64,000 nucleotides of DNA. Origin: Amycolatopsis albispora. GTDB lineage: Bacteria > Actinomycetota > Actinomycetes > Mycobacteriales > Pseudonocardiaceae. The notes under the pieces were generated by a model, which did not search any database, was not told the origin of the DNA, and saw only the letters and a list, made by a program, of their open reading frames with translations. Within the stretch, counting starts at the first letter, position 1; the number at the start of each line of letters is the position of its first letter. Positions 1 through 8,196 of the stretch are shown here, in pieces. The stretch lies in contig NZ_CP015163.1 of the NCBI RefSeq assembly GCF_003312875.1, forward strand, positions 558,001 through 622,000. The letters are read 5' to 3'. The position numbers and the translations under genes are program-made.

Positions 1-576
1 CGGGCCCAGTTCACCGCCCTCGGCCTGCTCGGGCGAGGCGAACGCCGGCGAGCCCACCAGCCATCCCGTGTGCGTCAGCTCACCGCGCCCGCCTTCGGCG
101 TCGGCGGCGCGGGCGATCCCGAAATCGACCACGCGGGGCCCGTCCTCGGCGAGCAGCACGTTGGAGGGCTTGAGATCCCGGTGCACCACGCCCGCCGCGT
201 GGATGCCTGCCAGCGCGGTCGCCAGTCCGGCCGCCAGCCGCAGCGCGGACTCCTCCGGCAGGGGCCCCACGGTGTCCAGCGCCTCTCGCAGCGACGGACC
301 CGCCACGAACACCGACGCCAGCCACGGTTCGGCGGCGTGCGGGTCGGCGTCGACGACCGCGGCGGTGTAGGCCCCCGACACGGTGCGGGACGCGGCGACC
401 TCGCGGGCGAACCGCGCGCGGAACCCGTCGTCCGTCAGCGCTTCCGCCAGTACCTGCTTGACCGCCACCAGCCGCCCGTCCGGGCCCGAGGCCAGCAGCA
501 CCCGGCCCATCCCGCCGCGCCCCAGCTCGCCGAGCACCCGGTACGGGCCGACCGTGCCCGCCTCCGCCTCCGCCAT
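1..576 (-). CDS. Serine/threonine protein kinase, C-terminal part outside window
   Basis: Hanks-type Ser/Thr kinase that phosphorylates cellular proteins from ATP. The 192 visible residues begin with a kinase domain almost at once. They show a glycine loop (GELGRGGMGRV, about 16-26), the ATP-binding lysine in VAVK (Lys40), the catalytic loop HRDLKPSN (132-139), the DFG motif (151-153) and an activation segment ending in SPEQ (about 181-184). The ATG whose complement lies at 574-576 is the only sensible start. The gene runs off the left edge, so any transmembrane or sensor region is not visible. Actinobacterial kinases of this type (Pkn/Afs) are usually membrane anchored after the kinase domain; that is family knowledge, not seen here. 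Confidence 0.93.
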   Translation of the reverse strand, partial: MAEAEAGTVGPYRVLGELGRGGMGRVLLASGPDGRLVAVKQVLAEALTDDGFRARFAREVAASRTVSGAYTAAVVDADPHAAEPWLASVFVAGPSLREALDTVGPLPEESALRLAAGLATALAGIHAAGVVHRDLKPSNVLLAEDGPRVVDFGIARAADAEGGRGELTHTGWLVGSPAFASPEQAEGGELGP

Positions 577-667
577 CGGCCTCACCGCGGCGACCCTAGC
601 CGCCACCGATGAAATCCTGATGAAACGGTGGCAGGATGATCATCGTCTTCGACTGGAGGGAACATTC

Positions 668-898
668 GTGAAGCGAGTTCTGACAACGGCGGCGGTCACC
701 TCGGCCGCGGTGGGCATGCTGCTGGCCGGTACGGGCACGGCGTCCGCGCAGGATCCGTACGCCAGGTACAGCACGGAGTCCGCGTGCCGGACCGCGGGTT
801 TCCAGTACGTGCTGTCGGGCAAGGCATACCGGTACGACTGCACGGGCCCGCACGCCAGCAGCCCGGCCAGCCAGAAATGGTGGCTCTACCTGATCTGA
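668..898 (+). CDS. Small secreted protein
   Basis: A 76-residue exported protein of unknown function. It starts at a GTG preceded by a good ribosome site (GGAGGGA at about 656-662). Residues 1-26 form a typical signal peptide: basic start, hydrophobic stretch, then ASA before Gln27. The mature part is about 50 residues with two cysteines (Cys40 and Cys58) that could form one disulfide, and it ends WWLYLI. It lies alone between the divergent kinase and the sugar dehydrogenase. Nothing in it allows a function to be named. Confidence 0.75.
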   Translation: MKRVLTTAAVTSAAVGMLLAGTGTASAQDPYARYSTESACRTAGFQYVLSGKAYRYDCTGPHASSPASQKWWLYLI

Positions 899-958
899 TC
901 GCACCTGCTGGGCCAGACGAGGTTGGGGGCTGGCTGCGGGCGGTCGGCCACGGTACGG

Positions 959-974
959 TTGGGAGCGCTCCCAA
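959..974. promoter_or_regulatory. CebR-type (LacI family) operator
   Basis: A perfect 16-bp palindrome, TTGGGAGCGCTCCCAA. Its 14-bp core TGGGAGCGCTCCCA is the consensus box bound by CebR/CelR, the cellobiose-responsive LacI-family repressor of Streptomyces and Thermobifida. It lies 25 bp before the ATG of the secreted sugar dehydrogenase, where a repressor would block its promoter. Confidence 0.8.
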
Positions 975-999
975 AACCCCCACCTCCAGGAGCTGACCC

Positions 1000-2220
1000 A
1001 TGTCGCGACGGCGTTGTCGCCCGATCACCGTGCTGGCCGCCCTGTTCGTGCTGGCCCTGTCCGCGTTGTTGTTGCCTTCGACGCCCACCGGCACCGCCGC
1101 GGCCGGTGCCGTCCAACCCCATGCGGTGCCGCTTGACGAGCTGACCGTGGTGTCCGAGCAGGTGGCCTCCGGCCTGCGGCGGCCGATCGCGATCACCGGG
1201 CTGCCGGACGGCCGCATGCTGATCGCCGAGAAGAACGGCACGGTCCGCGCCTACCACCCGAGCACCGGGCTCGCGGCCGAGCCGGTGCTCGACCTGACCG
1301 CCCGGATCGACCCGTCGGACAACGAGCGCGGCCTGCTCGGCATCACGCCCGCGCCGGACTTCGCGTGGACCGGGATGCTCTACGTGGCCTACACGAGCCT
1401 CCCGGCAGGCGCGCTGACCCTGGCGCGAGTGCCCATCAGCGCTCCCGACCAGCTGCAGGTGCTGCTCACCCAGGAACACGCCGAGTACGGCAACCACAAC
1501 GGCGGGCAGGTGGCGTTCGGCCGCGACGGTTACCTCTACTGGTCGCTCGGCGACGGCGGCCACACCAACGACCCGTTCAAGGCCGGGCAGAACCTCGGCA
1601 CCCTGCTCGGCAAGATCGTGCGGATCGACGTCAAGCGCGCCTGCGGGCCGAAGCCCTACTGCGTGCCCGGCAGCAACCCGTTCGTCGGCGTGCCGGGCGC
1701 GCGGCCGGAGATCTGGGTCTACGGGCTGCGCAACCCGTGGCGGTTCTCCATCGACCCGGTCGACGGCTCGCTGTGGATCGGCGACGTCGGCCAGGGCCTG
1801 GTCGAGGAGATCAACCACATCCGCCCGTGGCAGGGCGGCGCGAACCTCGGCTGGTCCTGCCGCGAGGGCACCCCGGTGTTCGACCCGCAGCAGTGCCGGT
1901 CGGACGTGCGGTACACCGACCCGGTCTTCGAATACGACCACTACAACGACAACTGCTCGGTGACCGGCGGGGTGGTGTACCGCGGCTCCAAAACCCCGGA
2001 AGCACGCGGAACCTACGTCGCGAGCGACTACTGCTCGACCCGCGTGTTCGCCGTGCGCCCCCAGCACGGCGGCGGCTACGACTCCGCCACGATCGGCAAT
2101 TTCCCCACCCAGCCGACCGCGATCGGCACCGACGTGCACGGCGAACTGTACGTGCTCAGCGACCTCCCCGGCTGGCTGAGCCGGGTGCGGTTCGAGCGGG
2201 TCCAGCCCGCCGGTTCCTGA
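1000..2220 (+). CDS. Secreted PQQ-dependent sugar (aldose) dehydrogenase
   Basis: A 406-residue exported beta-propeller of the glucose/sorbosone dehydrogenase family (soluble GDH/YliI type), which oxidises aldoses at C1 with pyrroloquinoline quinone. The N-terminus is basic with a hydrophobic stretch (about residues 8-33), consistent with export. Family hallmarks seen are GLPDGRML, RGLLGI, YGNHNGGQ with the region of the catalytic His, LGDGG, GLRNPWRFS and IGDVGQ. A ribosome site (AGGAG) precedes the ATG. The CebR-type box just upstream suggests induction on cellulose breakdown products. No PQQ synthesis genes are in the window, so the cofactor source is unknown. It could instead be a propeller with another substrate. 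Confidence 0.85.
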   Translation: MSRRRCRPITVLAALFVLALSALLLPSTPTGTAAAGAVQPHAVPLDELTVVSEQVASGLRRPIAITGLPDGRMLIAEKNGTVRAYHPSTGLAAEPVLDLTARIDPSDNERGLLGITPAPDFAWTGMLYVAYTSLPAGALTLARVPISAPDQLQVLLTQEHAEYGNHNGGQVAFGRDGYLYWSLGDGGHTNDPFKAGQNLGTLLGKIVRIDVKRACGPKPYCVPGSNPFVGVPGARPEIWVYGLRNPWRFSIDPVDGSLWIGDVGQGLVEEINHIRPWQGGANLGWSCREGTPVFDPQQCRSDVRYTDPVFEYDHYNDNCSVTGGVVYRGSKTPEARGTYVASDYCSTRVFAVRPQHGGGYDSATIGNFPTQPTAIGTDVHGELYVLSDLPGWLSRVRFERVQPAGS

Positions 2221-2227
2221 CCCCGCC

Positions 2228-3079
2228 TCAGAACAGGGTCGCCGGCTCGACCGGCTCCGGTTCGGGCAGCGCGTCGAGGCCGGGCACCAGCGCTCGCACG
2301 TCGTCGTGGAAGCGGCGGGCGAGCGCTGGTGCGTCGTTGTTGTCGGGCGTGTGCACAAAAACCGTCGGCGACCGGCCTTCGCGCAGCCAGGCGGCGACCA
2401 CTTCGGTCCACGGCCGCCACCCCTCGGCCGTCGCCTGCGCCGAGTCCCGCCCCAGGTAGCGGACGATCGGCTGGTCGGTCAGTGCGCGCGTCCGCCGCGG
2501 CAGCCGTGGTTTCCTGACCCAGGCCTCCTGTTCGGCCTCGCTCGCCGGTGGGCTCTGGAAGAAAACCGTGGTGTCGAACGGCACCCACTCGGCGTTCGCG
2601 TCGGCGAGCGCGCCCTCCAGCAGTGACGTCGAGCGGGCGTCGGTGAAGAACGCGGGGTGGCGCACCTCCACCGCACGCCGGCGGTTTGCCGGGAGCCTGC
2701 GCAGGAAACGGCCGAGTGCATCGACGTCCGAAGGGCCGAACGAGCCGGGCAGCTGGGTCCACAGGACCGCCCGCTCGCCGAGTGGCTCGATCGCGTCCAG
2801 GAAGGCGCGCATCTCGGTCTCGACCCCGGCGAACCGGCGCTCGTGCGTGACGAGCTTGGGCAGCTTGACCACGAACCGGAAGCCGGGACCGGTCTGCTGC
2901 GCCCAGGTCGCGACGGTTTCCCTGGCGGGAGTCGCGTAGAAGGTGGTGTTGCCTTCGACCGCGTTGCACCAGCCCGCGTAGGCCCGCAGGCGCTCGCGCA
3001 CCGGCAGCGACGGCGGCAGGAACCGCCCCGGCCACGCCTTGTGAGTCCACATCGCGCAGCCGACGTGTAGCTGTGCCAC
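2228..3079 (-). CDS. DUF72 (YecE family) protein
   Basis: A 283-residue cytosolic TIM-barrel protein of the DUF72/YecE family, whose function is not settled. The start HVGCAMWTHKAWPGRFLP, the block VEGNTTFYA, the segment FRFVVKLPKLVTHERR and the WVPFDTTVFF region are characteristic of the family, and the length fits a full member. It is convergent with the sugar dehydrogenase (7-bp gap) and 34 bp downstream of the hydrolase-like gene on the same strand, so the two may be co-transcribed. Confidence 0.9.
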   Translation of the reverse strand: MAQLHVGCAMWTHKAWPGRFLPPSLPVRERLRAYAGWCNAVEGNTTFYATPARETVATWAQQTGPGFRFVVKLPKLVTHERRFAGVETEMRAFLDAIEPLGERAVLWTQLPGSFGPSDVDALGRFLRRLPANRRRAVEVRHPAFFTDARSTSLLEGALADANAEWVPFDTTVFFQSPPASEAEQEAWVRKPRLPRRTRALTDQPIVRYLGRDSAQATAEGWRPWTEVVAAWLREGRSPTVFVHTPDNNDAPALARRFHDDVRALVPGLDALPEPEPVEPATLF

Positions 3080-3113
3080 TGGAGTCAGCTCCCCTCGATC
3101 GGGAGTGAAACTA

Positions 3114-3998
3114 CTACCGCGTCGCGGCCCAGTCGCGGAGGGCGGCGATGAACTCGCCGGGCGCGTCGGACTCCACGTAGAGGCCCGCGTCCTCGATGAT
3201 CACCGTCCGGTGGTTGGTGAAGATCTGTTCCTGGCGTTCGCGTTCCCGCGGGCGGAAGCCGATTTGGGCGTTGCCCCACACGATCAGCGCCGGCAGGTGG
3301 GCGAGGCCGGTCAGCCCGGCTTCGACTTCGGTGAAGAAGGCCTGGCTGGCGGTGATCCGGCCGGGGAGCACGGCGCAGGCCTGGCGCCGTGCGGGGGTGT
3401 CCAGCGCGCGGCGGTAGTGGCTCATCTCGGCCGCGGTCGGCTTGCGCCTTCGGTGCCCCATCGGGACGAACGCGTTGACGATCAGGTTGAGCCGCCGGGC
3501 CAGGAAGCGTATCGGGGGACCGCCGGCGATACGGGCGAAGGCCTCGAAGTAGAGGTCGCCGTTGACCGGCCACGCCCACGCGTTGACGAGGACCAGCCGG
3601 TCGAAGACGTCCGGTCGCCGCGCGGCGGCGGCGAGGCCGATCGGCCCGCCCCAGTCCTGCCCGACGAGGGTGACTTCGCTCAACCCCAGCGCGTCGACAA
3701 ATCCGGTGACCACGTCCGCGTGTTCCTCGGGCAGGTAGCGGTAGCCGGGCTTCGGCGTGGACAGCCCGAAGCCGGGGTAGTCGAGGGCGACGCACCGGAA
3801 GTCGTCGCGCAGCGCGCGGATCACGTCGCGCCAGAGGAACGACCAGGTCGGATTTCCGTGCAGGAGCAGGAGTACAGGCCCTGATCCCTCGTCGACGTAG
3901 TGCACGGTGTGCCCGTCGATTTCGATGAAACGGCTTTCGAACGGGAACAGGTCGTCATCGACCCAGGCGGGCCGCACGCTCCTGGTGGCATCGGCCAT
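3114..3998 (-). CDS. Haloalkane-dehalogenase-like alpha/beta hydrolase with altered triad
   Basis: A 294-residue alpha/beta hydrolase closest to haloalkane dehalogenases. It has HGNPTW (47-52, oxyanion hole and halide-binding Asn) and GQDWGG with the nucleophile Asp115 followed by the halide-binding Trp. Where the family has the catalytic acid (WGxxD) it has WGNAQ (Gln245). Where it has the base His (AGHxxxxDAP) it has AGLYVESDAP (Leu273). The nucleophile is therefore kept while acid and base appear lost. The chosen ATG has GAAAGGGG just upstream; an earlier in-frame ATG at 4040 lacks a ribosome site. It may be a covalent binder, a pseudoenzyme or an enzyme with rearranged chemistry. Confidence 0.8.
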   Translation of the reverse strand: MADATRSVRPAWVDDDLFPFESRFIEIDGHTVHYVDEGSGPVLLLLHGNPTWSFLWRDVIRALRDDFRCVALDYPGFGLSTPKPGYRYLPEEHADVVTGFVDALGLSEVTLVGQDWGGPIGLAAAARRPDVFDRLVLVNAWAWPVNGDLYFEAFARIAGGPPIRFLARRLNLIVNAFVPMGHRRRKPTAAEMSHYRRALDTPARRQACAVLPGRITASQAFFTEVEAGLTGLAHLPALIVWGNAQIGFRPRERERQEQIFTNHRTVIIEDAGLYVESDAPGEFIAALRDWAATR

Positions 3999-4045
3999 GG
4001 CGGCCCCTTTCGCCTCGATCAACTTGCTTGGGCTTGTCATGCGCG

Positions 4046-4060
4046 CTTGAAAATTTCAAG
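4046..4060. promoter_or_regulatory. Inverted repeat upstream of hydrolase-like gene
   Basis: CTTGAAA-A-TTTCAAG is a perfect inverted repeat with 7-bp arms. It lies about 50 bp upstream of the hydrolase-like start and 117 bp upstream of the divergent lipoprotein gene, in an AT-richer promoter region. It is a likely regulator site; the regulator is unknown. Confidence 0.45.
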
Positions 4061-4176
4061 CAGCGAATACATACCCCGAGTGTTATGAACAGATGTGGTT
4101 TTTGGTCTTGGACAGCATCGAACGGGGTCGGTGACGCTGGGGGTGACGCAGCCACGCCATCGCTCGAGGAGTCCGA

Positions 4177-4674
4177 ATGCCCAAGAACAACACCCGCGCC
4201 AAGGCGGTTCTCCAGATCCTCGCCGTTGTGCCGCTCGCCGCCGTGGCGGTCAGCGGGTGCGGCGCCAGCCCGAGCGACGCGGAAACCCCTGGCGCCGAGC
4301 AGGTCGAAGTCCTCGAACTCAAGGTGGAGAACGAGCAGTACGCCGCCCTCGATCTCGACCGGCCCGGGGTGAGCCTGGGGGACATGGACGTCTACTCCGG
4401 CAGCGCGACGGTGGACGGCCGCCGGGTCGGCCGCGGTGGCGGTTCGTGTCAGGTCCTGCACATCGACGGTGACAAGGTCACCGCCCAATGCGTGCTCACG
4501 ATGGAACTGGAGCAGGGCTCGGTGACCCTGCAATCGCTTTGGGTGAAGGGCGCGAACCCGCTCGACATGGCCATCACCGGTGGTACGGGCGTGTATCGCG
4601 AGGCGCGGGGCACGGTCCGGTTCTGGGACATCGCGACCCCGAACGAGCGCGCGCGGGCCGAGATCATCCGCTAG
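4177..4674 (+). CDS. Allene-oxide-cyclase/dirigent-like barrel lipoprotein
   Basis: A 165-residue predicted lipoprotein. The N-terminus is basic then hydrophobic and ends in a lipobox, AVSGC, with Cys27 as the lipidation site. The rest resembles the allene oxide cyclase barrel-like/dirigent beta-barrel family: SLGDMDVYSG, CQVLHIDGDKVTAQCVLTM, and the diagnostic TGGTGVYREARGTVRF near the end. In bacteria the role of this family is unknown; plant relatives guide the stereochemistry of small-molecule reactions. The AraC-like gene follows by about 10 bp and is probably co-transcribed. Confidence 0.72.
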   Translation: MPKNNTRAKAVLQILAVVPLAAVAVSGCGASPSDAETPGAEQVEVLELKVENEQYAALDLDRPGVSLGDMDVYSGSATVDGRRVGRGGGSCQVLHIDGDKVTAQCVLTMELEQGSVTLQSLWVKGANPLDMAITGGTGVYREARGTVRFWDIATPNERARAEIIR

Positions 4675-4684
4675 TTTCGTGGCC

Positions 4685-5428
4685 GTGAGCCTCGATCGGG
4701 TCGGTGTCGAGCAGTGTCCGTCCGATTCCCCGTACGTGGAGCGGATCTACCGGGCTGGTGAGGTCGCCGGTCCGGTCCCGGCGCGGATGCGGTCCGTCGC
4801 GAATTCCAACTGGGAGATCGTCGTGTGGCGAGGCCAGGGCGAGACGCACGTGGCGGTCCGCGGCCCCGAGACGGGCCCCACGGTGCTGGACCTGGGCCCG
4901 GCCACGGGTGAAACGATCGGGATCATCTTCCGGCACGGCGCGTTCCTGGCGCCGATGCCGGTCTCGAAGCTGGTCGACACCGCCGTGTCGAGTCCGCACA
5001 CCACGGCCCGCTCGTTCGTCCTGCAGGGCGAGGAATGGGAGACGCCGACCTTCGGCAACGCCGACGTCTTCGTGGATCGCCTGGTGCGCGCCGGATTGCT
5101 GGTGCGCGACCCACTGGTCACCGAGGTGCTCCGGGGTGACACGACCACCTTGGTCACCCCGCGCTCGGTGCAGCGGCGGGTGGCCGCGGCGACCGGCCTG
5201 ACCCAGGGCGCGATCCGGCAGATCGAGCGCGTCAGGCAGGCCGTGCTGCTGCTGGGGCAGGGCGTGGCGGCGGTCGAGGTCGCGCAGCGCGCCGGGTACC
5301 ACGACCAGCCGCACCTGGCGCGCTCCCTGACGAGGTTCACCGGGCGCACGGCCTCCCAGCTCCGGCGAGCCGACGACGACGAGGTGCTGTCGCTCCTGTA
5401 CAAGACCGACGTCGCGGTGCGGTCCTAG
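4685..5428 (+). CDS. AraC-family transcriptional regulator
   Basis: A 247-residue regulator with a ligand-type N-terminal half (HVAVRGPETGPTVLDLGPATGETIGIIF resembles the DUF6597/AraC sensor fold) and a C-terminal AraC helix-turn-helix. In that C-terminal part the AVEVAQRAGYHDQPHLARSLTRFTGRT segment matches the second helix-turn-helix and signature. The GTG at 4685 (or GTG 4679) is preferred because longer readings run back into the lipoprotein gene. It directly follows the lipoprotein gene and precedes a VOC gene. Confidence 0.8.
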   Translation: MSLDRVGVEQCPSDSPYVERIYRAGEVAGPVPARMRSVANSNWEIVVWRGQGETHVAVRGPETGPTVLDLGPATGETIGIIFRHGAFLAPMPVSKLVDTAVSSPHTTARSFVLQGEEWETPTFGNADVFVDRLVRAGLLVRDPLVTEVLRGDTTTLVTPRSVQRRVAAATGLTQGAIRQIERVRQAVLLLGQGVAAVEVAQRAGYHDQPHLARSLTRFTGRTASQLRRADDDEVLSLLYKTDVAVRS

Positions 5429-5482
5429 GTTCGTGGTGACGCCGGAACACCCGGCGCACCAGCGTTCTCGAAGGGATTCGCC

Positions 5483-5884
5483 ATGGCCATCACGCAGATC
5501 TACCTCAACCTGCCGGTCTCCGACCTGGAGGTGAGCAAGAAGGTGTACACCGCGATGGGCGGGACGATCAACCCGGACTTCACCGGTGACACCTCGGCCC
5601 AGGTGGTGTTCGCCGACGCGATCGTGGTGCAGCTGATGACCCGCGAGACGTTCGCGACCTTCACCAAGCGGTCCACATCGGACGGTCCGATCGAGGTGAT
5701 CAGCGCGCTGGCCGCCGGTTCGCGGGAAGAAGTGGACCGACTGGCCGACGCGGCGCTGGCCGCGGGCGGCACCGAGCCACGCGAGGCGCAGGACATCGGC
5801 TGGCTGTACAACCGGGCCGTCGACGACCCGGACGGGCACAGCTGGGAACTCCTCGCCTACCACCCGGCCGGTGGCCAGGGCTGA
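5483..5884 (+). CDS. VOC-family (glyoxalase/dioxygenase fold) protein
   Basis: A 133-residue single vicinal-oxygen-chelate protein. The start ITQIYLNLPVSDLEVSKKVYTAMGG and the end YNRAVDDPDGHSWELLAY match the family, and the closing DPDGHxWE carries the usual metal-binding Glu. Members bind a divalent metal and act on small molecules or as antibiotic-binding proteins; the substrate cannot be read from sequence. A ribosome site (GAAGGGA) precedes the ATG. It is probably controlled by, or transcribed with, the AraC gene 54 bp upstream. Confidence 0.88.
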   Translation: MAITQIYLNLPVSDLEVSKKVYTAMGGTINPDFTGDTSAQVVFADAIVVQLMTRETFATFTKRSTSDGPIEVISALAAGSREEVDRLADAALAAGGTEPREAQDIGWLYNRAVDDPDGHSWELLAYHPAGGQG

Positions 5885-5890
5885 CGGCGG

Positions 5891-7687
5891 TCAGCTCTTG
5901 GCCCAGGTGATCCGGTTGGATTCGACGCCGTCGGCGGTGACCCACACGGTCTCGTCGATCTGGTCGAAGTGGAAGGCTTCGAAGGTGATGCTGCCGTCGG
6001 GTCCGGCGGTGCGGGTGGACGACCCGCCCCGGTAGGAGGTCGCGGTGGCGTGCGGCACGAACGTGTAGGACTGCCCCGGGGTGAACCCCTTCGCGGCGAT
6101 GCGCATGTACGCGCATTCGGGGATCGAGCAGTCGTCGATGGTGGTCACCGACGAGCCGCGGGACAGCGTGATCGACCGCTCCGGCGCGATGGGCGTACCG
6201 CTGGTCGCGGCGCCGGAACCGCGGCCAGCCACGTTCTCCGCGGTCACGGTGATCGTGTAGGTGGTGCCGTTGGCCAGGCCGCTGAGCGTGGTCGAGCGGG
6301 CCGCGCCGCCGACGGTCTTCGAGCCGCTGCCCGCACTGGACGACCACGACACGTGGTAGTTGCGCACCGCGCCGCCGTTGGGCGCGGCGGCACCCCAGTT
6401 CACCGTGAGGGCCGCGTTCCCCGCGGTGGCCCGGACACCGGGTGGTGCGCCCGGCGGGCTGGCCGGGTTCGCCGGGGGCGGCTGCTGTTGCTGCTGCGCC
6501 GGTGGTTTTGGTTGCTGCCGCTGGGGTTGGGCAGGCGGCTGCCGGTCCGGCTGGGCCGGCGGCGGCACCGGCTGCTGTGGTTGCGGCGGCGGGGGCGGAG
6601 CGACTGGTGGCGGCGGCTCGGCGACCGGGACCGGCCGCACCGCGCCGTCGCCCGCCACGACCAGGACGTGCCCGCCGTCGTGGCTGTCCACGTAGACCCG
6701 GGAATCCTCGCCCCTGGCCAGGCGCGGCTCGCCGGGCGGCATCGGCACGTTGGTCTTCAGCTGGCCGCGCGGATCGTAGGTGAGCACGGCGTTCTTCGCG
6801 CGGTCGAGCAGCACCACCGCCTCCCCCGCGGAGGCGAGTTCGGCGTAGTCCCCGGCGGGCAGGTCGACCGACACCGGTGGCGACTTGGCCGGGCCGGTGT
6901 CCACCAGGTGCATCCGGTGGCCGGGCGGGTCGAGCACGGCGATCCGGCCCGCCACGTCGGTGGCGGTGAACCGGGCCTGCGGTGGTGCGTCGATGCCGAG
7001 CGCGGTGCCCTGGCCGAGGCCGTCCGCGCCGATCGGGTGCGCGGTGTCGGTGGTGGTGTCGACAAAAACGGGCTGGTCGGCGACCACGGTCAGGCCGCCG
7101 GTGTGCCCGGCGGGGGCGCCGGGCGGGCAGGCCAGCCGGTCGGCGTCGCGCGCCAGTTCGCAGATCGCGCCGCTGGCGGGCTGGTGCACCCACACCGAGC
7201 CCGCGCTGGTGGCCACCGGTTCACCCAGCGCGCCACCGGCGGGCACGGTGGTCAGCGAGTCGCCGAGGCGGACGATCCGGCCCGCCTGCCGGTACACCAG
7301 GTACGGCCCGCCGGCGACCTCGATGGCCACCGGCCGCTCGTCCGTTCCTGGGCTGACCGATTTTTTGACCTCGAGATCGGATTTGCCGAATTCGATGATG
7401 CGATTGCCGCCGACCACGTAGCCGCCGGTTTCACCCTGGACCACCTGGCTGCCCGGCGCCGCGCCGGGCATCGCCGCCCGCGCGTCGATGGCGCCGCTCG
7501 CGCCGTCGAGGTGGAAAACCGCCTCCAGCACTGAATTGAACACCCAGTGCCCGGACTGGAGGAAATCCACCTGAGCACCCGGTTTCGCCGCCCCGGACAC
7601 CGCCACCACCACCGCGGCCGCGAGCGCGGTCACCGTGCTGACCAACGGTGTGCGCCGCCGCCATCGGCCCGATCCACTGGTCGCCAC
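5891..7687 (-). CDS. Fibronectin type III domain secreted/membrane-anchored protein
   Basis: A 598-residue surface protein. It has a basic N-terminus (RWRRR) and one hydrophobic segment at about 13-34 (signal or anchor), then a long beta-propeller-like region (about 40-355) with repeated short strands. A Pro/Gln-rich linker follows (about 358-430). Next comes a fibronectin type III domain (PGVRATAGNAALTVNWGA to SGTP, about 433-520) and a C-terminal domain with a Cys pair (DDCSIPECAYM). The linker suggests it spans the cell wall. Role unknown; possibly envelope or adhesion. It is convergent with the VOC gene. Confidence 0.8.
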   Translation of the reverse strand: MATSGSGRWRRRTPLVSTVTALAAAVVVAVSGAAKPGAQVDFLQSGHWVFNSVLEAVFHLDGASGAIDARAAMPGAAPGSQVVQGETGGYVVGGNRIIEFGKSDLEVKKSVSPGTDERPVAIEVAGGPYLVYRQAGRIVRLGDSLTTVPAGGALGEPVATSAGSVWVHQPASGAICELARDADRLACPPGAPAGHTGGLTVVADQPVFVDTTTDTAHPIGADGLGQGTALGIDAPPQARFTATDVAGRIAVLDPPGHRMHLVDTGPAKSPPVSVDLPAGDYAELASAGEAVVLLDRAKNAVLTYDPRGQLKTNVPMPPGEPRLARGEDSRVYVDSHDGGHVLVVAGDGAVRPVPVAEPPPPVAPPPPPQPQQPVPPPAQPDRQPPAQPQRQQPKPPAQQQQQPPPANPASPPGAPPGVRATAGNAALTVNWGAAAPNGGAVRNYHVSWSSSAGSGSKTVGGAARSTTLSGLANGTTYTITVTAENVAGRGSGAATSGTPIAPERSITLSRGSSVTTIDDCSIPECAYMRIAAKGFTPGQSYTFVPHATATSYRGGSSTRTAGPDGSITFEAFHFDQIDETVWVTADGVESNRITWAKS

Positions 7688-7732
7688 GGCAAAAGAATAG
7701 ACCGGGCGGCCCGGGACGTGTCCCGGCGGTGA

Positions 7733-7900
7733 TCAGGTACCGCCGCCGAGGGGTGGGATCTCGGGATCGTCGTCGGCTGGGCCCTCGGGGTCGCGTGCTT
7801 CGTCGGCGCGCGTGGGGCCGCCGGAACGCAGGGTGCCCTCGAGTTCGGCTTTCAGCTCGTCGTCCTCGCGCGGCGAGTGCAGGTCGCTTTCGCGATGCAT
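7733..7900 (-). CDS. Small acidic protein (55 aa)
   Basis: A 55-residue, highly charged, Pro/Gly-rich acidic protein beginning MHRESDLHSPREDDELKAELEGTL. The ATG has an excellent ribosome site, CAGGAGG, 7 bases upstream, and follows the preceding small gene by 13 bp, so both are one transcript. It looks intrinsically disordered. No function is recognised, but the upstream sigma-B-like promoter suggests a stress role. Confidence 0.72.
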   Translation of the reverse strand: MHRESDLHSPREDDELKAELEGTLRSGGPTRADEARDPEGPADDDPEIPPLGGGT

Positions 7901-7913
7901 GGTCAACCTCCTG

Positions 7914-8111
7914 TTACTCCGGGGCCTCTGGCTCGTCGGGCTTCTCGGGTTCGTCGGGCTGCTCGGAGGTGTCCGGCTGCTCGGGAGCGTTGGTGTCCTC
8001 TCCTTCGACGCCGAAACCCGGTTCTGGTTCGGGCGCACCACGTCCGGCGTCGGCGGCGGGAATGGCTCGCTCACCGGCATGCGCGCCCGGTCCGAAAGGT
8101 GTTGCTGTCAT
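7914..8111 (-). CDS. Small acidic Pro/Glu-rich protein (65 aa)
   Basis: A 65-residue protein whose second half is a low-complexity run of PEQPDTSEQPDEPEKP type. It is very acidic, probably disordered and not secreted. It is the first gene of a two-gene unit with the 55-residue protein. A sigma-B/F-like promoter ends about 9 bases before the ATG, so the transcript is nearly leaderless. No family recognised. Confidence 0.6.
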   Translation of the reverse strand: MTATPFGPGAHAGERAIPAADAGRGAPEPEPGFGVEGEDTNAPEQPDTSEQPDEPEKPDEPEAPE

Positions 8112-8119
8112 GGCTGCCG

Positions 8120-8145
8120 GTTACCCGGCGACCCGGGCCGAAAAC
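8120..8145 (-). promoter_or_regulatory. Sigma-B/F-type promoter for small acidic genes
   Basis: On the minus strand GTTT, a 15-bp spacer and GGGTAAC match the actinobacterial sigma-B/sigma-F consensus (GTTT-N14-17-GGGTA). The expected transcription start falls within a few bases of the ATG at 8111. Confidence 0.55.
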
Positions 8146-8196
8146 CACCCGGCCGGAGTGCCGAATGGGCCAGCGCGAATCGGGTAACCGCTGATC

